This document shows, in pieces, positions 38,401 through 47,289 of a stretch of DNA of 64,000 nucleotides. A program made the translations under genes and the position numbers. Within the stretch, counting starts at the first letter, position 1; every line of letters begins with the position of its first letter. Below the pieces are notes generated by a model, which worked only from the letters and a program-made list of their open reading frames with translations, was not told where the DNA came from and made no database searches. Source of the DNA: Caenorhabditis elegans (lineage: Eukaryota; Nematoda; Chromadorea; Rhabditida; Rhabditidae); assembly GCF_000002985.6 (NCBI RefSeq), contig NC_003283.11, forward strand, positions 20,860,181 to 20,924,180, written 5' to 3'.

Positions 38401-38558
38401 AAGTTGAAGGACTTCCCATGTCAGTAGATCTACATATAACAATATTAGTCTTCAATTACTCAAAATAAATTTCAGTTGTCTCATTTTCAACTCCAAAGAA
38501 GACACACGAAGTGTCAGAAGACGTCTTTCAAATAACAGAACAACATCAATTGGTCTAA
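20482..38558 (+). CDS. unc-80: UNC-80, auxiliary subunit of the NALCN/NCA sodium-leak channel
   Basis: Recognised by its conserved N-terminus (PLPIQTFLWRQT) and whole-length similarity to animal UNC80, including GCPHGCNEG, HGDFLRAKAKA and TANVPSAKKIIVHG. About 37 coding exons join in phase to ~3,290 residues, close to the ~3,260 of the human protein. Exon landmarks: 20482-20556, 20599-20647, 21061-21180, 21226-21357, 22629-23253, 24073-24342, 24425-24583, 25011-25397, 25442-25847, 25897-26120, 26166-26329, 26403-26521, 27082-27267, 27554-27972, 28601-28761, 28814-29390, 29435-29536, 29660-29791, 30071-30233; the rest are given separately. It is a large alpha-helical scaffold that, with UNC-79, stabilises and localises NCA-1/NCA-2 leak channels in neurons. 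No in-frame ATG is in the first exon shown, so a short upstream exon is missing. Introns are heavily invaded by palindromic repeats. Confidence 0.95.
21376..22575. repeat. Nested composite repeat in unc-80 intron 4
   Basis: Outer ends CTAGGGCTTCCATGTGGGCG and CTCACATGAAGGCCTCAG are inverted and GC-rich. Inside, 21527-22312 is a ~785-bp palindrome whose arms run from CACTGCAACTTTTTTCGAACGAGG... to CGAAAAAAGTTGCAGTG and meet near 21900. A CGGCAATTGCCG-type repeat (22370-22480) interrupts the right outer arm. At least three insertions are layered here. Confidence 0.75.
23293..23690. repeat. Family A palindromic repeat in unc-80 intron 5
   Basis: The ends AAGGTGGAGTGGCGGCAGTGGG and CCCACTGGCGTTACTCCACTTT are inverted. 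The interior contains GACCGAATATCATGCTAAAAC and its inverse ATTATAAAATTTGATCG. About 400 bp, the clearest complete copy together with 26572-26972. Confidence 0.85.
23691..24072. other. Intronic DNA of unc-80
   Basis: Remainder of the intron between the exons ending at 23253 and beginning at 24073; AT-rich. I see nothing further in it. Confidence 0.6.
24596..24970. repeat. Palindromic repeat in unc-80 intron
   Basis: GGGGTTATTCATGTAATATAG at the left and TACATCATATAAATAACCCC at the right are inverted. Internal GCATTTTTCGACATTTTT phrases are also mirrored on both sides of the GC-rich centre near 24770. Confidence 0.8.
26572..26972. repeat. Family A palindromic repeat in unc-80 intron
   Basis: The ends GTAGCGCCAGTGGGGATTTTG and CCTCACTGGCGCTATTTCACC are inverted. 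The interior shares phrases with the other family A copies. Complete copy, ~400 bp. Confidence 0.85.
28047..28530. repeat. Two CACGTGGTG-family fragments in unc-80 intron
   Basis: Near 28047-28230 CACGTGATGCCAGGCGG ... CTACAAAAAATGCGGGATTTTTTGCCC ... GACACCATGTGAT, and again near 28405-28525 CTGTCGGGCTGTCTTATTACGG ... CTACAAAAAATGCGGGAATC. These share the family with 19.86-20.05 and 57.92-57.98 kb. Confidence 0.6.
30325..38558 (+). CDS. unc-80: unc-80, 3' half exon structure
   Basis: Continuation exons: 30325-30438, 30700-31036, 31083-31158, 31239-31265 (27-nt microexon), 31538-32453, 33081-33319, 33405-33440 (36-nt microexon), 33834-33920, 33967-34119, 34182-34583, 34654-35409, 35494-35783, 35834-36515, 36573-36840, 36896-37188, 37232-37804, 37850-37931 and 38476-38558. 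Exon 31538-32453 holds a Lys-Glu repeat (EKEKEKEKEKEEKDA) predicted to be a charged helix, then HEAT-like helices. The long exon 34654-35409 is among the best conserved. The intron after 37188 uses a GC donor (AACAAG|GCAAAC). If the last donor at 37932 is not used, the frame stops within a few codons, giving an alternative C-terminus. A polyadenylation signal is at 38710. Both microexons keep the frame and could be skipped. Confidence 0.9.
32465..33045. repeat. GC-rich composite repeat in unc-80 intron
   Basis: A GC-rich outer element (GACGCCGCGCACCGC... at the left; GGCGACGGCGCCTTTGCGG and TCATGGGAACCCTAA at the right) is related in inverse to the outer part of the 21.4-22.6 kb element (CTAGGGCTTCCATG). 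A CGGCAATTGCCG-type repeat is nested inside (about 32625-32885). It separates the exons ending 32453 and starting 33081. Confidence 0.7.
33441..33833. other. Intronic DNA of unc-80
   Basis: AT-rich intron between the 36-nt microexon and the exon at 33834. I see no repeat or reading frame in it. Confidence 0.6.
38032..38407. repeat. Palindromic repeat in last unc-80 intron
   Basis: AACTTAATCCCGAAATTATG...GGCAGAGGAGCACT is mirrored by AGTGCTCCTCTGTCGCTG...GCAGGATTAAGTT. About 375 bp. A fragment with similar phrases (GAAGACCTTTAAAAAAGG) is at 52.73-52.86 kb in the ttll intron. Confidence 0.8.
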
Positions 38559-38709
38559 TTTTGTATTATCATGGTAACATTTCTCATATATTTTCAGTCT
38601 TAATATTTTTTGTTAACCATTTCTAGTCATTTTCTGTTCTATTTGTCAATTCTTTTAAACAGCGGGTTATACTTTGCATTTCTACAAAATTCTAGTTTTT
38701 CTGTCGAAA

Positions 38710-38715
38710 AATAAA
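38710..38715 (+). terminator. Polyadenylation signal of unc-80
   Basis: AATAAA about 150 bases after the unc-80 stop and 75 bases before the stop of the convergent amine-oxidase gene. Confidence 0.5.
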
Positions 38716-38789
38716 TAGTTTGATGTTAAGTGATCACACAAAATAGAAAAAAAAACAAAATATAAAAACTTCGTTAAAATGAAAAACCA

Positions 38790-41700
38790 TTACTTTTCAA
38801 AAGTGTGTTCAGAAATTCGACTAGCTTCTCTGAGACCACTACGAACCGCACCAACGGTTGTTTGATACATTGTTGAATCCGTGTGCTCCCCAGCAAAGCA
38901 AATAACAGGGCTAAAATAAAACAATTTTTAAAAATCTCAAAAAAGAACACATGTGATTAAAAAAAAGTTGTTGAAAACTCACTTATTGTCTTTTAAAACT
39001 GGTTGCGCAAGAATACAAATATCCTCACCAACAATTTGCCCCGGTGTTAGGTAAGAGTAACTTCCAAGTGTGAATTCATCATTTATCCAGTTTTTTCGAT
39101 AAATTTTTACCGATGCTTTCACATCGAGATAGTTTTTCAATTGATCATGCAAATGTGTGTCTAATAAGATTTTGAGTTCGAAATCCGTTTTATCACAAAT
39201 TTTCTTAGGACCGGAACCTGCAATCCAACAGAGAAGAATCTGAAAACAGCGAAAGAATGATTGAAATCACTCATAAAGCACCGAATATCAAAGTAAAACA
39301 AATTTAAATATTTTGTCCCCAATCGGTGTCGTTCGAGCTTCTTTTGTCTGGCTTAAAGATGGAGTACCGTCTGTGGATTTTTTGCCCTAAAAGCCAGAAT
39401 GCAGTCCTAATATGCCGAATATAACTGTTAAAAATGTTTTTTTTAACTTCTAAATTTATTTATTGATTTTTTCAAAAAAAGTTAAAAGAACCAAATTAAA
39501 TTTGAATTCTCGCGCACGTGAGTAACATAATTTTCGACATTTTTGAGTTTTAAGGCGAAACTAATTGGTTTTTCTTCTGTTTTTAAATGTTTTTTTTTCA
39601 GACAGTTTTTCGTGGAGAAAGTTTGATAATTACGAAGAAACTTGTCGAAACTCTGAAATTGGTTTAAAGATCAATTAATCATAACTTTTCTTTAAGGAAA
39701 TATGTCTATAAAATTTACAAACTGTGTTTAAAATTATAAAAGAAACAAAAAATTATTTTCTTACGTAGTAAATTTTTGACTTGCGCGGAAATTCAAATTT
39801 AATTCTTTTAATTCGACCCTTATTGTAATTTTTGCAAAATCCTTAAAAAGTCAGAAAAATTTCATAATTTTTTTAAAGTAATATTTGGTATATTGGGACT
39901 GTATTCTGTCAATTAGGGCAAAAACTCACCGACGCTACCCCATCTTTAAATCGAATACCCCTCGAAAATATTGTTTTAATTTTAAATTGGAATTAGTGTG
40001 GGTTGGCCAGTCCTACATTGAAAACGCTTATTGTATACTTATTGAAACGTTTATTGTATACAGTAAGTTACTGTTATTAGCCGGCTGCCGATCCACTTTT
40101 TTTGGATGTCGGCTTTCAGCTACCTTAATTTTACAGGCAACACTTTTTTTTAAAATACATACTTTGAAAAATGGTCGAAAACTATTATGTTGAGCTATAT
40201 ACATATATAAAACCTCTTAATTGAAGCATATTTTGGACACTTTTATCGAGAATTTATTGGTAAAAACATTTTTTTTTGTTGTAAATTTTGCTAAAATAAC
40301 TGAAGCTGACTTCCGCACAGACCTCATACCTACTTACATTTTCCGCCCAAGAGCTTGGTTGAAAAACCATGAAGTCCTCATTTTCTCCATGAGTCAGAAT
40401 TAGGATTGTGTTTAATGAGTTCCACCATGAATCTGAGTATTCCAAAAAAACTTTTAAATTGTTTCCGAATCCCATTCTATTGATTGCATCTTGTTTAACA
40501 CTAGTCAATTGAGGTGTAAACAGAGTTTTATGATGCTTCTTTAAGTATCCAAGAGAACAAGTTACAATGCAGGCATCAAAATGCAATACTTCTCCATTTT
40601 TTAAAGTGACCATAATATTTTCTTCCTCTTTTACATTGATCACCTCACAGTTCAATCTAATGTTTCCCGCAGGTATTTTAGACCGAAAATCTTTGAGAAT
40701 TTCATAGAATCCTTGTTTGTTGAGTACGGCAGAATCTTCTTCTTCTGTTCCGTCATCCCAAATCGAAAGATTTGAAAGAGAAAGCTGAAATTAGAAATTG
40801 AAGCAAAACACGTGTACCTCTCATCAAAATATGGAAAAAAAACACACCTCACCTACCGGACTGGACCACTCGGTTTGAAAATAATTTTTGTATACATTAA
40901 TCAAACTTTCATAAATTTCGTGGTCGTTTTCCGGAACATCTCTTAGGAATTCGATGAACTGATTATTGATTTCATTTTCAACAGAGAGCTGATTAATTTT
41001 AATAGATTTTTCGTATAAAGCAACATTAAGGTAGCGTATATAATCATTAAACTTATCCAAAATTTTTCTGCAAAAATGTATTTAGTTCAGAAAATAGTTC
41101 AGTAGTTTTACATACTTCGGAACCAAATGTCCATTTACTAACGTAATTGAATTGTCCTGATCTAGCATCCATAAATCATCGGTCCTTGGTTTGGTTTTAT
41201 CAAATAGATCGTATTTTTCGACCAAGTTGTAAACCTCGTTATCAACACCATTTACATATTCAGCTCCAAAATGTAGATATCCATCTTGGTATTCAAATGG
41301 GTAAACACGGCCACCAATTCTATTCGAACCTTCGAATATTGTATAATCAATTCCCACTTGTTCGAAGTGAATTGCAGAACGAAGGCCTGCGAGGCCGGCG
41401 CCAATAATGCATACTTTGACCTTAAAAATGCAAAAGTTTGTCAGACAGTTTCTTAGTGAGAAGAGGTGTTTGCCAATAGCATAGCTCAATTAGAACAAAA
41501 TCAATTTTTTAGCACTTAATTTCTAATAAAGTAATTATTTACTCGATGTATTCGAGGTACTCTTAAAACGATGCTTAAAGGAGGACTAACGGTTCGGACG
41601 ATATCGGCGATAAGTAACCAAAAATCATCGAAATTGGCTACCTATCGGCTTTAAATGTATTTTAATCGACGAAATTAAATTAGATAAATTACCAATATAT

Positions 41701-43093
41701 GTAAAAAAAAGGACGATAATTCCAAAAAAGCCGGATGGATGTGGCACGGAAAAATGGGAAAAATTCGTGATTTTAGCTAAAATCAGTGCAATTTTATTAA
41801 AATTTTGAACCGCCAGAAAAAAAAAAGTTTTTTTTGAGCAGTTTCATTACGAAATTCGTTCAGTTGAGCTCATTTTGAGTCTATACGTTCAAAATCGTCC
41901 AAACCGTTAGTCCTCCTTTAAAGGCGGAGTAGCACTAGTGAGGAAAATGTTAAAAACTACTACTTTGGTGCCAAAACGGCCAAATATCATAGTAAAAATA
42001 TTTCTAAATTTTATATGATTTTTTGAAAATTGGAAAATTCTCAATTTGCATCAAATTAAAATTTGAATTACCGCCAAGAGTTCGATGGTTCGACAGAGCG
42101 CGTTTGCATTATTTATATTTTAATTTTTTACTTCTTCTCACTTTTGACTCATTTTTCATGTTTTTGTGTATTGTTTTGGGCCCGCTTTTCAGTATTTATA
42201 TTTATCTTAAATTTTTCACTAAATTAAAAAAAAAAATTACACAAAAGACAATAAAAATCAGTCAAAAATTAGTGAAATTAATATAACACGGTAGCACAGA
42301 AACTAGATGGATTGGTTCATGATACTCATCTGGAAACCTTCTGGAATCTGGAAACGTCTGGAAACCTATATTGGCTACTATCTCAAAAACCATTACAAAA
42401 TCGAAATCGATTAGATAGATGTGCTCGGTGCTGCTAGCGTCCGTGGTAGAGTGTATAATTATGTAATAATTATCAAAGCCGTGAATAATGGAGATTCTGC
42501 TCCATCATATTCGCGACAAATTTGATGTAAATTGAGAACTTTTCAATTTAAAAAAAAAGTTACTTTAATTTTTGATCACTGTGGTATAGGCGTGTTTTGA
42601 AGCAATTTCCCCTTAATTATTAGAATTCCTTAAAATTTTCCTTTATTCCAGTTTCAGATGAAAAGCAACGTAGTAGTTGTTAGAAGGCTCAAAGTGACTG
42701 CACCAGTCCAATTTATAATGAGCATATACAATTATTTGGGACTTGTGTATTATTTGCCCTCATTTTGAAAAAACAAGTTTTTTAATAAAAACGTGTGGAG
42801 TTTTTGTATTTTTAGGCTTAGGAAATAACCATTTCTAAACCTAAAAAGGGAAAATAGACATCACGTTTTATTAAAATGGATACTATTAAAATGAGGGGAA
42901 ATAATACACAAGTACCAATTATTTTTTGGCAGCCGCAATAAGCTGATGTAAAATAAAATTCCACGTTAGGGTCATTTCGCGTACGATGAAGAAAACACGT
43001 TACTTTCTTATTACAAATCAAATCAAAAACATTAAAAATAAGTGACGCCAAAAGGAAGATCACAAAAATTTTATGAATGGAAGAATGGTTCAA
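38790..43093 (-). CDS. amx-3: FAD-dependent amine oxidase (monoamine/polyamine-oxidase superfamily)
   Basis: Minus-strand exons: 43093-43004 (proposed), 41420-41116, 41067-40848, 40784-40338, 39239-38983 and 38910-38790; phases agree, giving about 479 residues. The domain opens with a dinucleotide-binding motif (KVCIIGAGLAGLRSA) followed by EGSNRIGGRVYP, and ends with the flavin-contacting CFAGEHTDSTMYQT, so both FAD-binding ends are present. The middle exon has the typical ACIVTCSLGYLKK strand and a Trp/Asn-rich region. The enzyme should oxidatively deaminate an amine or polyamine, yielding an aldehyde and H2O2. The first exon is my inference: it lies 1.6 kb upstream, encodes a hydrophobic segment (MNHSSIHKIFVIFLLASL), has a GTAACG donor and joins in phase 0. 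That would make the enzyme secreted or membrane-anchored. The gene is tail-to-tail with unc-80. The symbol is from memory of the neighbourhood. Confidence 0.85.
39353..39951. repeat. Nested palindromic repeat in amine-oxidase intron
   Basis: Outer ends TAAAGATGGAGTACCGTCTG...GCAGTCC and GGGACTGTATTCTG...CTACCCCATCTTTA are inverted. An inner palindrome (about 39455-39830) has AAATTTGAATTCTCGCGC and its inverse GCGCGGAAATTCAAATTT, and is related to the 2.16-2.61 kb element. Confidence 0.8.
41576..41920. repeat. Family B palindromic element (AAGGAGGACTAACGGTT ends)
   Basis: The ends AAAGGAGGACTAACGGTTCG and AACCGTTAGTCCTCCTTT are near-perfect inverted repeats. About 345 bp, in the proposed first intron of the amine-oxidase gene. 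A second copy is at 45969-46389. Confidence 0.9.
41918..42020. repeat. Truncated family A repeat
   Basis: It starts with AAAGGCGGAGTAGCACTAGTG and CCAAATATCATAGTAAAA directly after the family B element; the right end is not recognisable. Confidence 0.55.
42021..43003. other. AT-rich presumed intron
   Basis: Within the proposed long first intron of the amine-oxidase gene. I see no exon here that matches the enzyme. The far end is the donor of the putative signal-sequence exon. Confidence 0.4.
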
Positions 43094-43199
43094 CGTACTT
43101 TGTCCAATTGATAAAATTACTTGCGTGCAATTTTTAATTTAATGGTTCTGTGGCAAGAAACAAGTGCGCTGGTGTCAGGCGCAGCTATTAACATAAACA

Positions 43200-43990
43200 C
43201 AAGGTCAGTTTTGAATAAAGAATCATAGATCAACAGAAAAAGAAACCTGTTCACTGACCATTTCAAATGTATATATTTATGAGATTGTTTATTGACTCTC
43301 TTGAACAATAATACTGCAGACGATCGAAAATTGGAGAACAGTAGAGTGTGGCTGTGAACGTGAATGCACACTCACAGGTTGATGCCATTTCTTATCGAAA
43401 ATTTTTTTATCAGTTCGTTTTATTTCTGTTGTTGATAGTTAATTGGTTAGTTTGATAATGACATCCATTTATAAATCCATACGTCTTAGATAAAAACTAA
43501 TTAGAGTTTTATAGAATACGAATTTGGATAAATTTTAATTTTAAAAAATCGTTGATAACATTTTAAGGAATATTTTTGAAAAAAGACTTTCTAACTTCAA
43601 CATATCCCTTTATAATCGAAATAATATGAAAAGACGTCACTATTGTTTCGTCGATTTGAAAAATCACATTTCTCTCTCTTTTTTTCTCTAATACTCTTCT
43701 TCTCTCCGTTGATTTGTTTGTCTGTTTCTCTCATCAACTGGTTTCTGAGACTTTAGGGCTGCTGGAGAAACAGAGACAGTTACACACGCAGTTGTTATTT
43801 TTTCACAAGCAGTCCACAGTTCTTTTTATTTTTTTTTACTTGGAGCAATTGAAAAAAAAGCGTGTATGCACAGATTAAAAAAAAATCAAGCCTATTATTT
43901 GAAAAAAAATCTGTGAAAATACGCCGACGCTGTTTTAATGTTTTCAGTGACTAAATAGTATTTTTTTAAACATTATTAATTTAAAGAAAA
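43200..43990. promoter_or_regulatory. Intergenic region between divergent amine-oxidase and synthetase genes
   Basis: This stretch between two gene heads has a pyrimidine tract (about 43670-43720, TTTCTCTCTCTTTTTTTCTC) and A/T runs. It probably contains both promoters; no individual site can be named. Confidence 0.35.
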
Positions 43991-43994
43991 AAAT

Positions 43995-46900
43995 ATGATT
44001 ATCAAATCGAAGCTACCAAATTTGGATATTCCGGATAAGACATTTCACGATTTCTTGTTCCATGAATGGGAAAAATTTCGCGAAGACGTGGCGTTAGTAA
44101 GTTTTACAAATAAAATGAAAATAAATATTTAAATTTTGGATTTTTAGATTGACAATGACACATTTGCTCAGTTCACGTTTCAAGATGTAATGCAAAAGGC
44201 AGACTTCATTGCCAAAAGTTTGGTATATCTGAAAGTTGAAAAAAGTGAAGTTGTTCTGCTTGTGATGGATTGGTCTCCAGCAGCCATATATATTGCGTTG
44301 GGAGCATCAATGGCTGGTGCTGCAATCCAGGTTGTCAGTCCGAAGTTGCAAGCATGGGAAATGCAATTTCCAGTTAAAGAGAGTGAATCGAGATTTGTGT
44401 TCTCTGATCCACTCGGCCTTCATGAAATTGACAAATTGATGAAAACTCTGAACCGAGAATATAGAGTAAGTTTAGTTAAAATAAGGCAAATTAATTTTAA
44501 TCAGTTTTTTTGTAGATTATCTGCACAGGAAGCCGCGACTTTGCAAACGGCTATCCAATTATTGAAGATCTGGCTTTTGCAGCTAAACAGAATCTTCCAT
44601 TGCCGAAAATTGAACCGGACACTGATATTGTATACTTACCATACTCAAGTGGTATTCACGGGAAAAGAAAAGGGATAGTTACAACACACAAAGTCATGGT
44701 TGCAAAAACAATGGTAATGTGGAAGTGAGTTTAGAAAATTTTTCGAAAAAAAATTTCGCAAGAAAAAGTGTAGAATAAATTTTTTACACTAGAAAATAGT
44801 TTTCAGTACTTCCAAACATCATGAATTTCGCCGTGGGGATACTACACTTACAATGATTCCTCTTCACAAACAATGTGGTCTTGATGCAATTTTATGTGCA
44901 CTGCTAAATGGACTAACAGTAGTGACAGAGAAAAATTTTTGTGTACACACTTTTATGACGTGCATTCAAAGATATAAGGTAAAAGTTTGAAGCTATGTGG
45001 TCTACTGAATTAGTGAATATTCTTAAAGATTCGAGCAGTTCATCTAACTCCTTACTTGATGAACTTAATGATGTTCGAAGCGGAGAACCATACATACAAC
45101 ATCGAATCATTGGAATGGGTGGTCACTGGAGCCGACGCTGTTACTGAAGAGCTGTACGAGGAGTTTACAGAAATATTTCCATCCGTAAAAACGGTGACTC
45201 AAAGTGAGTTTTAATAAGTTACATTTCGCATATATATATAAAGAATTTTGCGGAAATTCAAAAAAGGAGAATTGAAAAAGTTTCTCGATTTGAAAAAAAA
45301 TTCGAGGATTTTTCAAAAACATTTTTGACGGAAAAATCACAATTTCTGAGATAAATTTTTGACGGGAAATTCAAATTTTCTGATAAAAAAAATTTTTGGC
45401 GGGAAATTCAAATTTTCTGAGAAAAAGTTTTTTTTTAAATAATGCAGATAATAATTTTAGCATATGGCATGACAGAAGTTGGCCTGATATGTCGAACATA
45501 CAACAAAAACTATTCACCATCCTGCGGGCAGTTAACAGCAAATCTGGAAATGAAAGTTTTGGACATCTTAACTGGAAAAGAGTTGGGACCCAGAGAAAAA
45601 GGACAAATTTGCGTTAAAGGAATAGCTGCAGAAAGCCCGTATTTAAACAATCCAAAAGCAACAGAAGAGCACTTTCTGGATGGTTGGAGGAGAACTGGAG
45701 ATATTGGATTCTTTGATGAAGAAGGAAATGTTCACTTGGTGGATAAGCTGAAAGAAATGATAAAAGTGTTCGGATATCAAGTGATTCCCAAGGAGATAGA
45801 AACACTTTTACTCACTCATCAAGCTGTAGAGGAAGCTGCAGTTGTTGCAATCAACAATGAATTGAGTGGAGAGAGACCTGTTGCATTTGTGGTATTGAAA
45901 AAAGGATTTGTGGCAACCGAAGACGATTTAAAGGATTACGTTAACAGTGAGTTTTATGAGTTATTTTTAAAGGAAGACTAACGGTTCCGACGATTTTGAA
46001 TGTATAGAACCAAAATGAGCTCAATTGAACGAATTTCGTTATGCCACTTCTCAAAAAATTTTCAAACATTTTTATGGTGACACAAAATTTCGAAAAAATT
46101 ACACTGATTTTGGCAACTTTTTTGTGTTGCATCTGACCGAAGATGATTTTCTTAGAATTATCATCCCTCTATTGTATATTTTTGTAGTTCATCTCTTTTT
46201 CTTTCGCAAATACGACACGAAAAAACGGCTAATATTTGAGATTTCAACTAAAATCAGTGTAATTTTTTTGCAATCCACCATAAAAATTTTTTGAAAATTT
46301 TTTAAGAAGTTTCGTAAATAACAAAATTCGTTCCTTTGTGCCTATTTTGGGGTTCAAAATTGTCTGAACCGTTAGTCCTCCTTCAAAAAGCTTCCGGAAC
46401 AAGTGACTCTAGTCAAGAATAGTGGCAAGATACCCTATTTCCTCTATTAGTAAGGCATGCAAAACTAATTTTCGGACACCTAATTTGATGCAAAACTAAT
46501 GGAGATGCAAAACTAATAGAGCTAATTTTCGACTAATTTTCGAACAGGTTTTTTCTCATGTTTTCCATTAAGTTATGGCATAGTATCATCAATTTCAATA
46601 ACAACTTATGAAACAAAATGGACGAATTTTCCGACTGGTACGCAAAAATTGTCCGAGTTGTACTCATATTTTGCCACTTTTGACTTGTTATACCAAGTCT
46701 GTAAGAGTTTTCCTAATTTTTAGAACGATTTTAATATGCAAATTTTGAATTCCTAAAAATAGGGAACAAAAGAAGGTGTGCAAAACTATTTGAGGTGCCA
46801 AATTAATAGAGGCTGCAAAACTAATTTTTGATGAGTGATTTTAGATGCAAAATAAATAGAGGTGCAAAAATAATAGAGGCGCCTTACTAATAGTGGAAAT

Positions 46901-47153
46901 AAGGTATTTGGTGGCACATACATGTAAATTGTCACAAATTACAGTTTGACTTCTTATTTCAGAACGAGTTATCCGATACAAACATTTGGTCCGCGTGAAT
47001 ATCACCCAATTCCTTCCAAAATCCGCATGCGGTACTCTACTTCGTCGTCTATTAGCAGAAGCTGCAGTAATGTCAGTCGCTTCTATTGCCGAGGTAGAAA
47101 AAGAATTTGTGCCAGAACTCCCAGCAGACATGAAATCCATTTTGACTCATTAA
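43995..47153 (+). CDS. Acyl-CoA synthetase / 4-coumarate-CoA-ligase-like adenylating enzyme
   Basis: Exons: 43995-44096, 44148-44465, 44516-44724, 44807-44978, 45029-45203, 45461-45946 and 46963-47153; all phases agree, giving 550 residues. ANL-superfamily motifs occur in order: the phosphate loop YSSGIHGKRKG (~183-193), YGMTE (~327-331), the ATP-binding TGDIG with Asp ~406, then the hinge region DKLKEMIKVFGYQV. The length and layout match short/medium-chain acyl-CoA or 4CL-type ligases, which activate a carboxylic acid to acyl-AMP and then acyl-CoA. Two oddities: the phosphate loop is atypical (Ile-His instead of Thr-Thr, Arg for Pro), and the C-terminal A10 motif reads PKSACGTLLRR, with Thr512 where the catalytic Lys is expected. 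There is no peroxisomal tail (ends KSILTH). It is convergent with an acyl-CoA oxidase gene 136 bp away. It is an acs gene; I am not sure of the number. Confidence 0.9.
45340..45440. repeat. GGGAAATTCAAATTTTCTGA repeat units
   Basis: Two or three units of the sequence found inverted at 14.87-15.06 kb, in the intron between exons 5 and 6 of the synthetase gene, immediately before the acceptor. Confidence 0.7.
45969..46389. repeat. Family B palindromic element, second copy
   Basis: The ends AAAGGAAGACTAACGGTTCC and GAACCGTTAGTCCTCCTTC are inverted. It lies in intron 6 of the synthetase gene. The ORF across it is an artefact. Confidence 0.85.
46431..46909. repeat. Inverted repeat with GCAAAACTAATAGAGG units
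   Basis: The ends ATACCCTATTTCCTCTATTAG and ACTAATAGTGGAAATAAGGTAT are inverted. Many short GCAAAACTAATAGAGG units lie between them. Units of the same family are at 57.98-58.08 kb. Together with the preceding element it makes up most of the ~1-kb intron 6. Confidence 0.8.
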
Positions 47154-47234
47154 AAAGACATTTGTGAATCAGTTGAAATGATGGGTATCTTTATTTTGTT
47201 AATATGTAAATACACTACTGAAATATTACTTTAC

Positions 47235-47240
47235 AATAAA
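47235..47240 (+). terminator. Polyadenylation signal of synthetase gene
   Basis: AATAAA 82 bases after the TAA stop, in the short gap before the convergent oxidase gene. Confidence 0.6.
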
Positions 47241-47289
47241 ATATTCTGTGGATAAGAAACTGGAAAAATAAAGCAAAAGAAAACAAAAT

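Noticed and set aside
43117..43371. 84-codon minus-strand frame upstream of the amine oxidase
   Set aside because: No splice context or recognisable sequence; it lies in the presumed promoter region.
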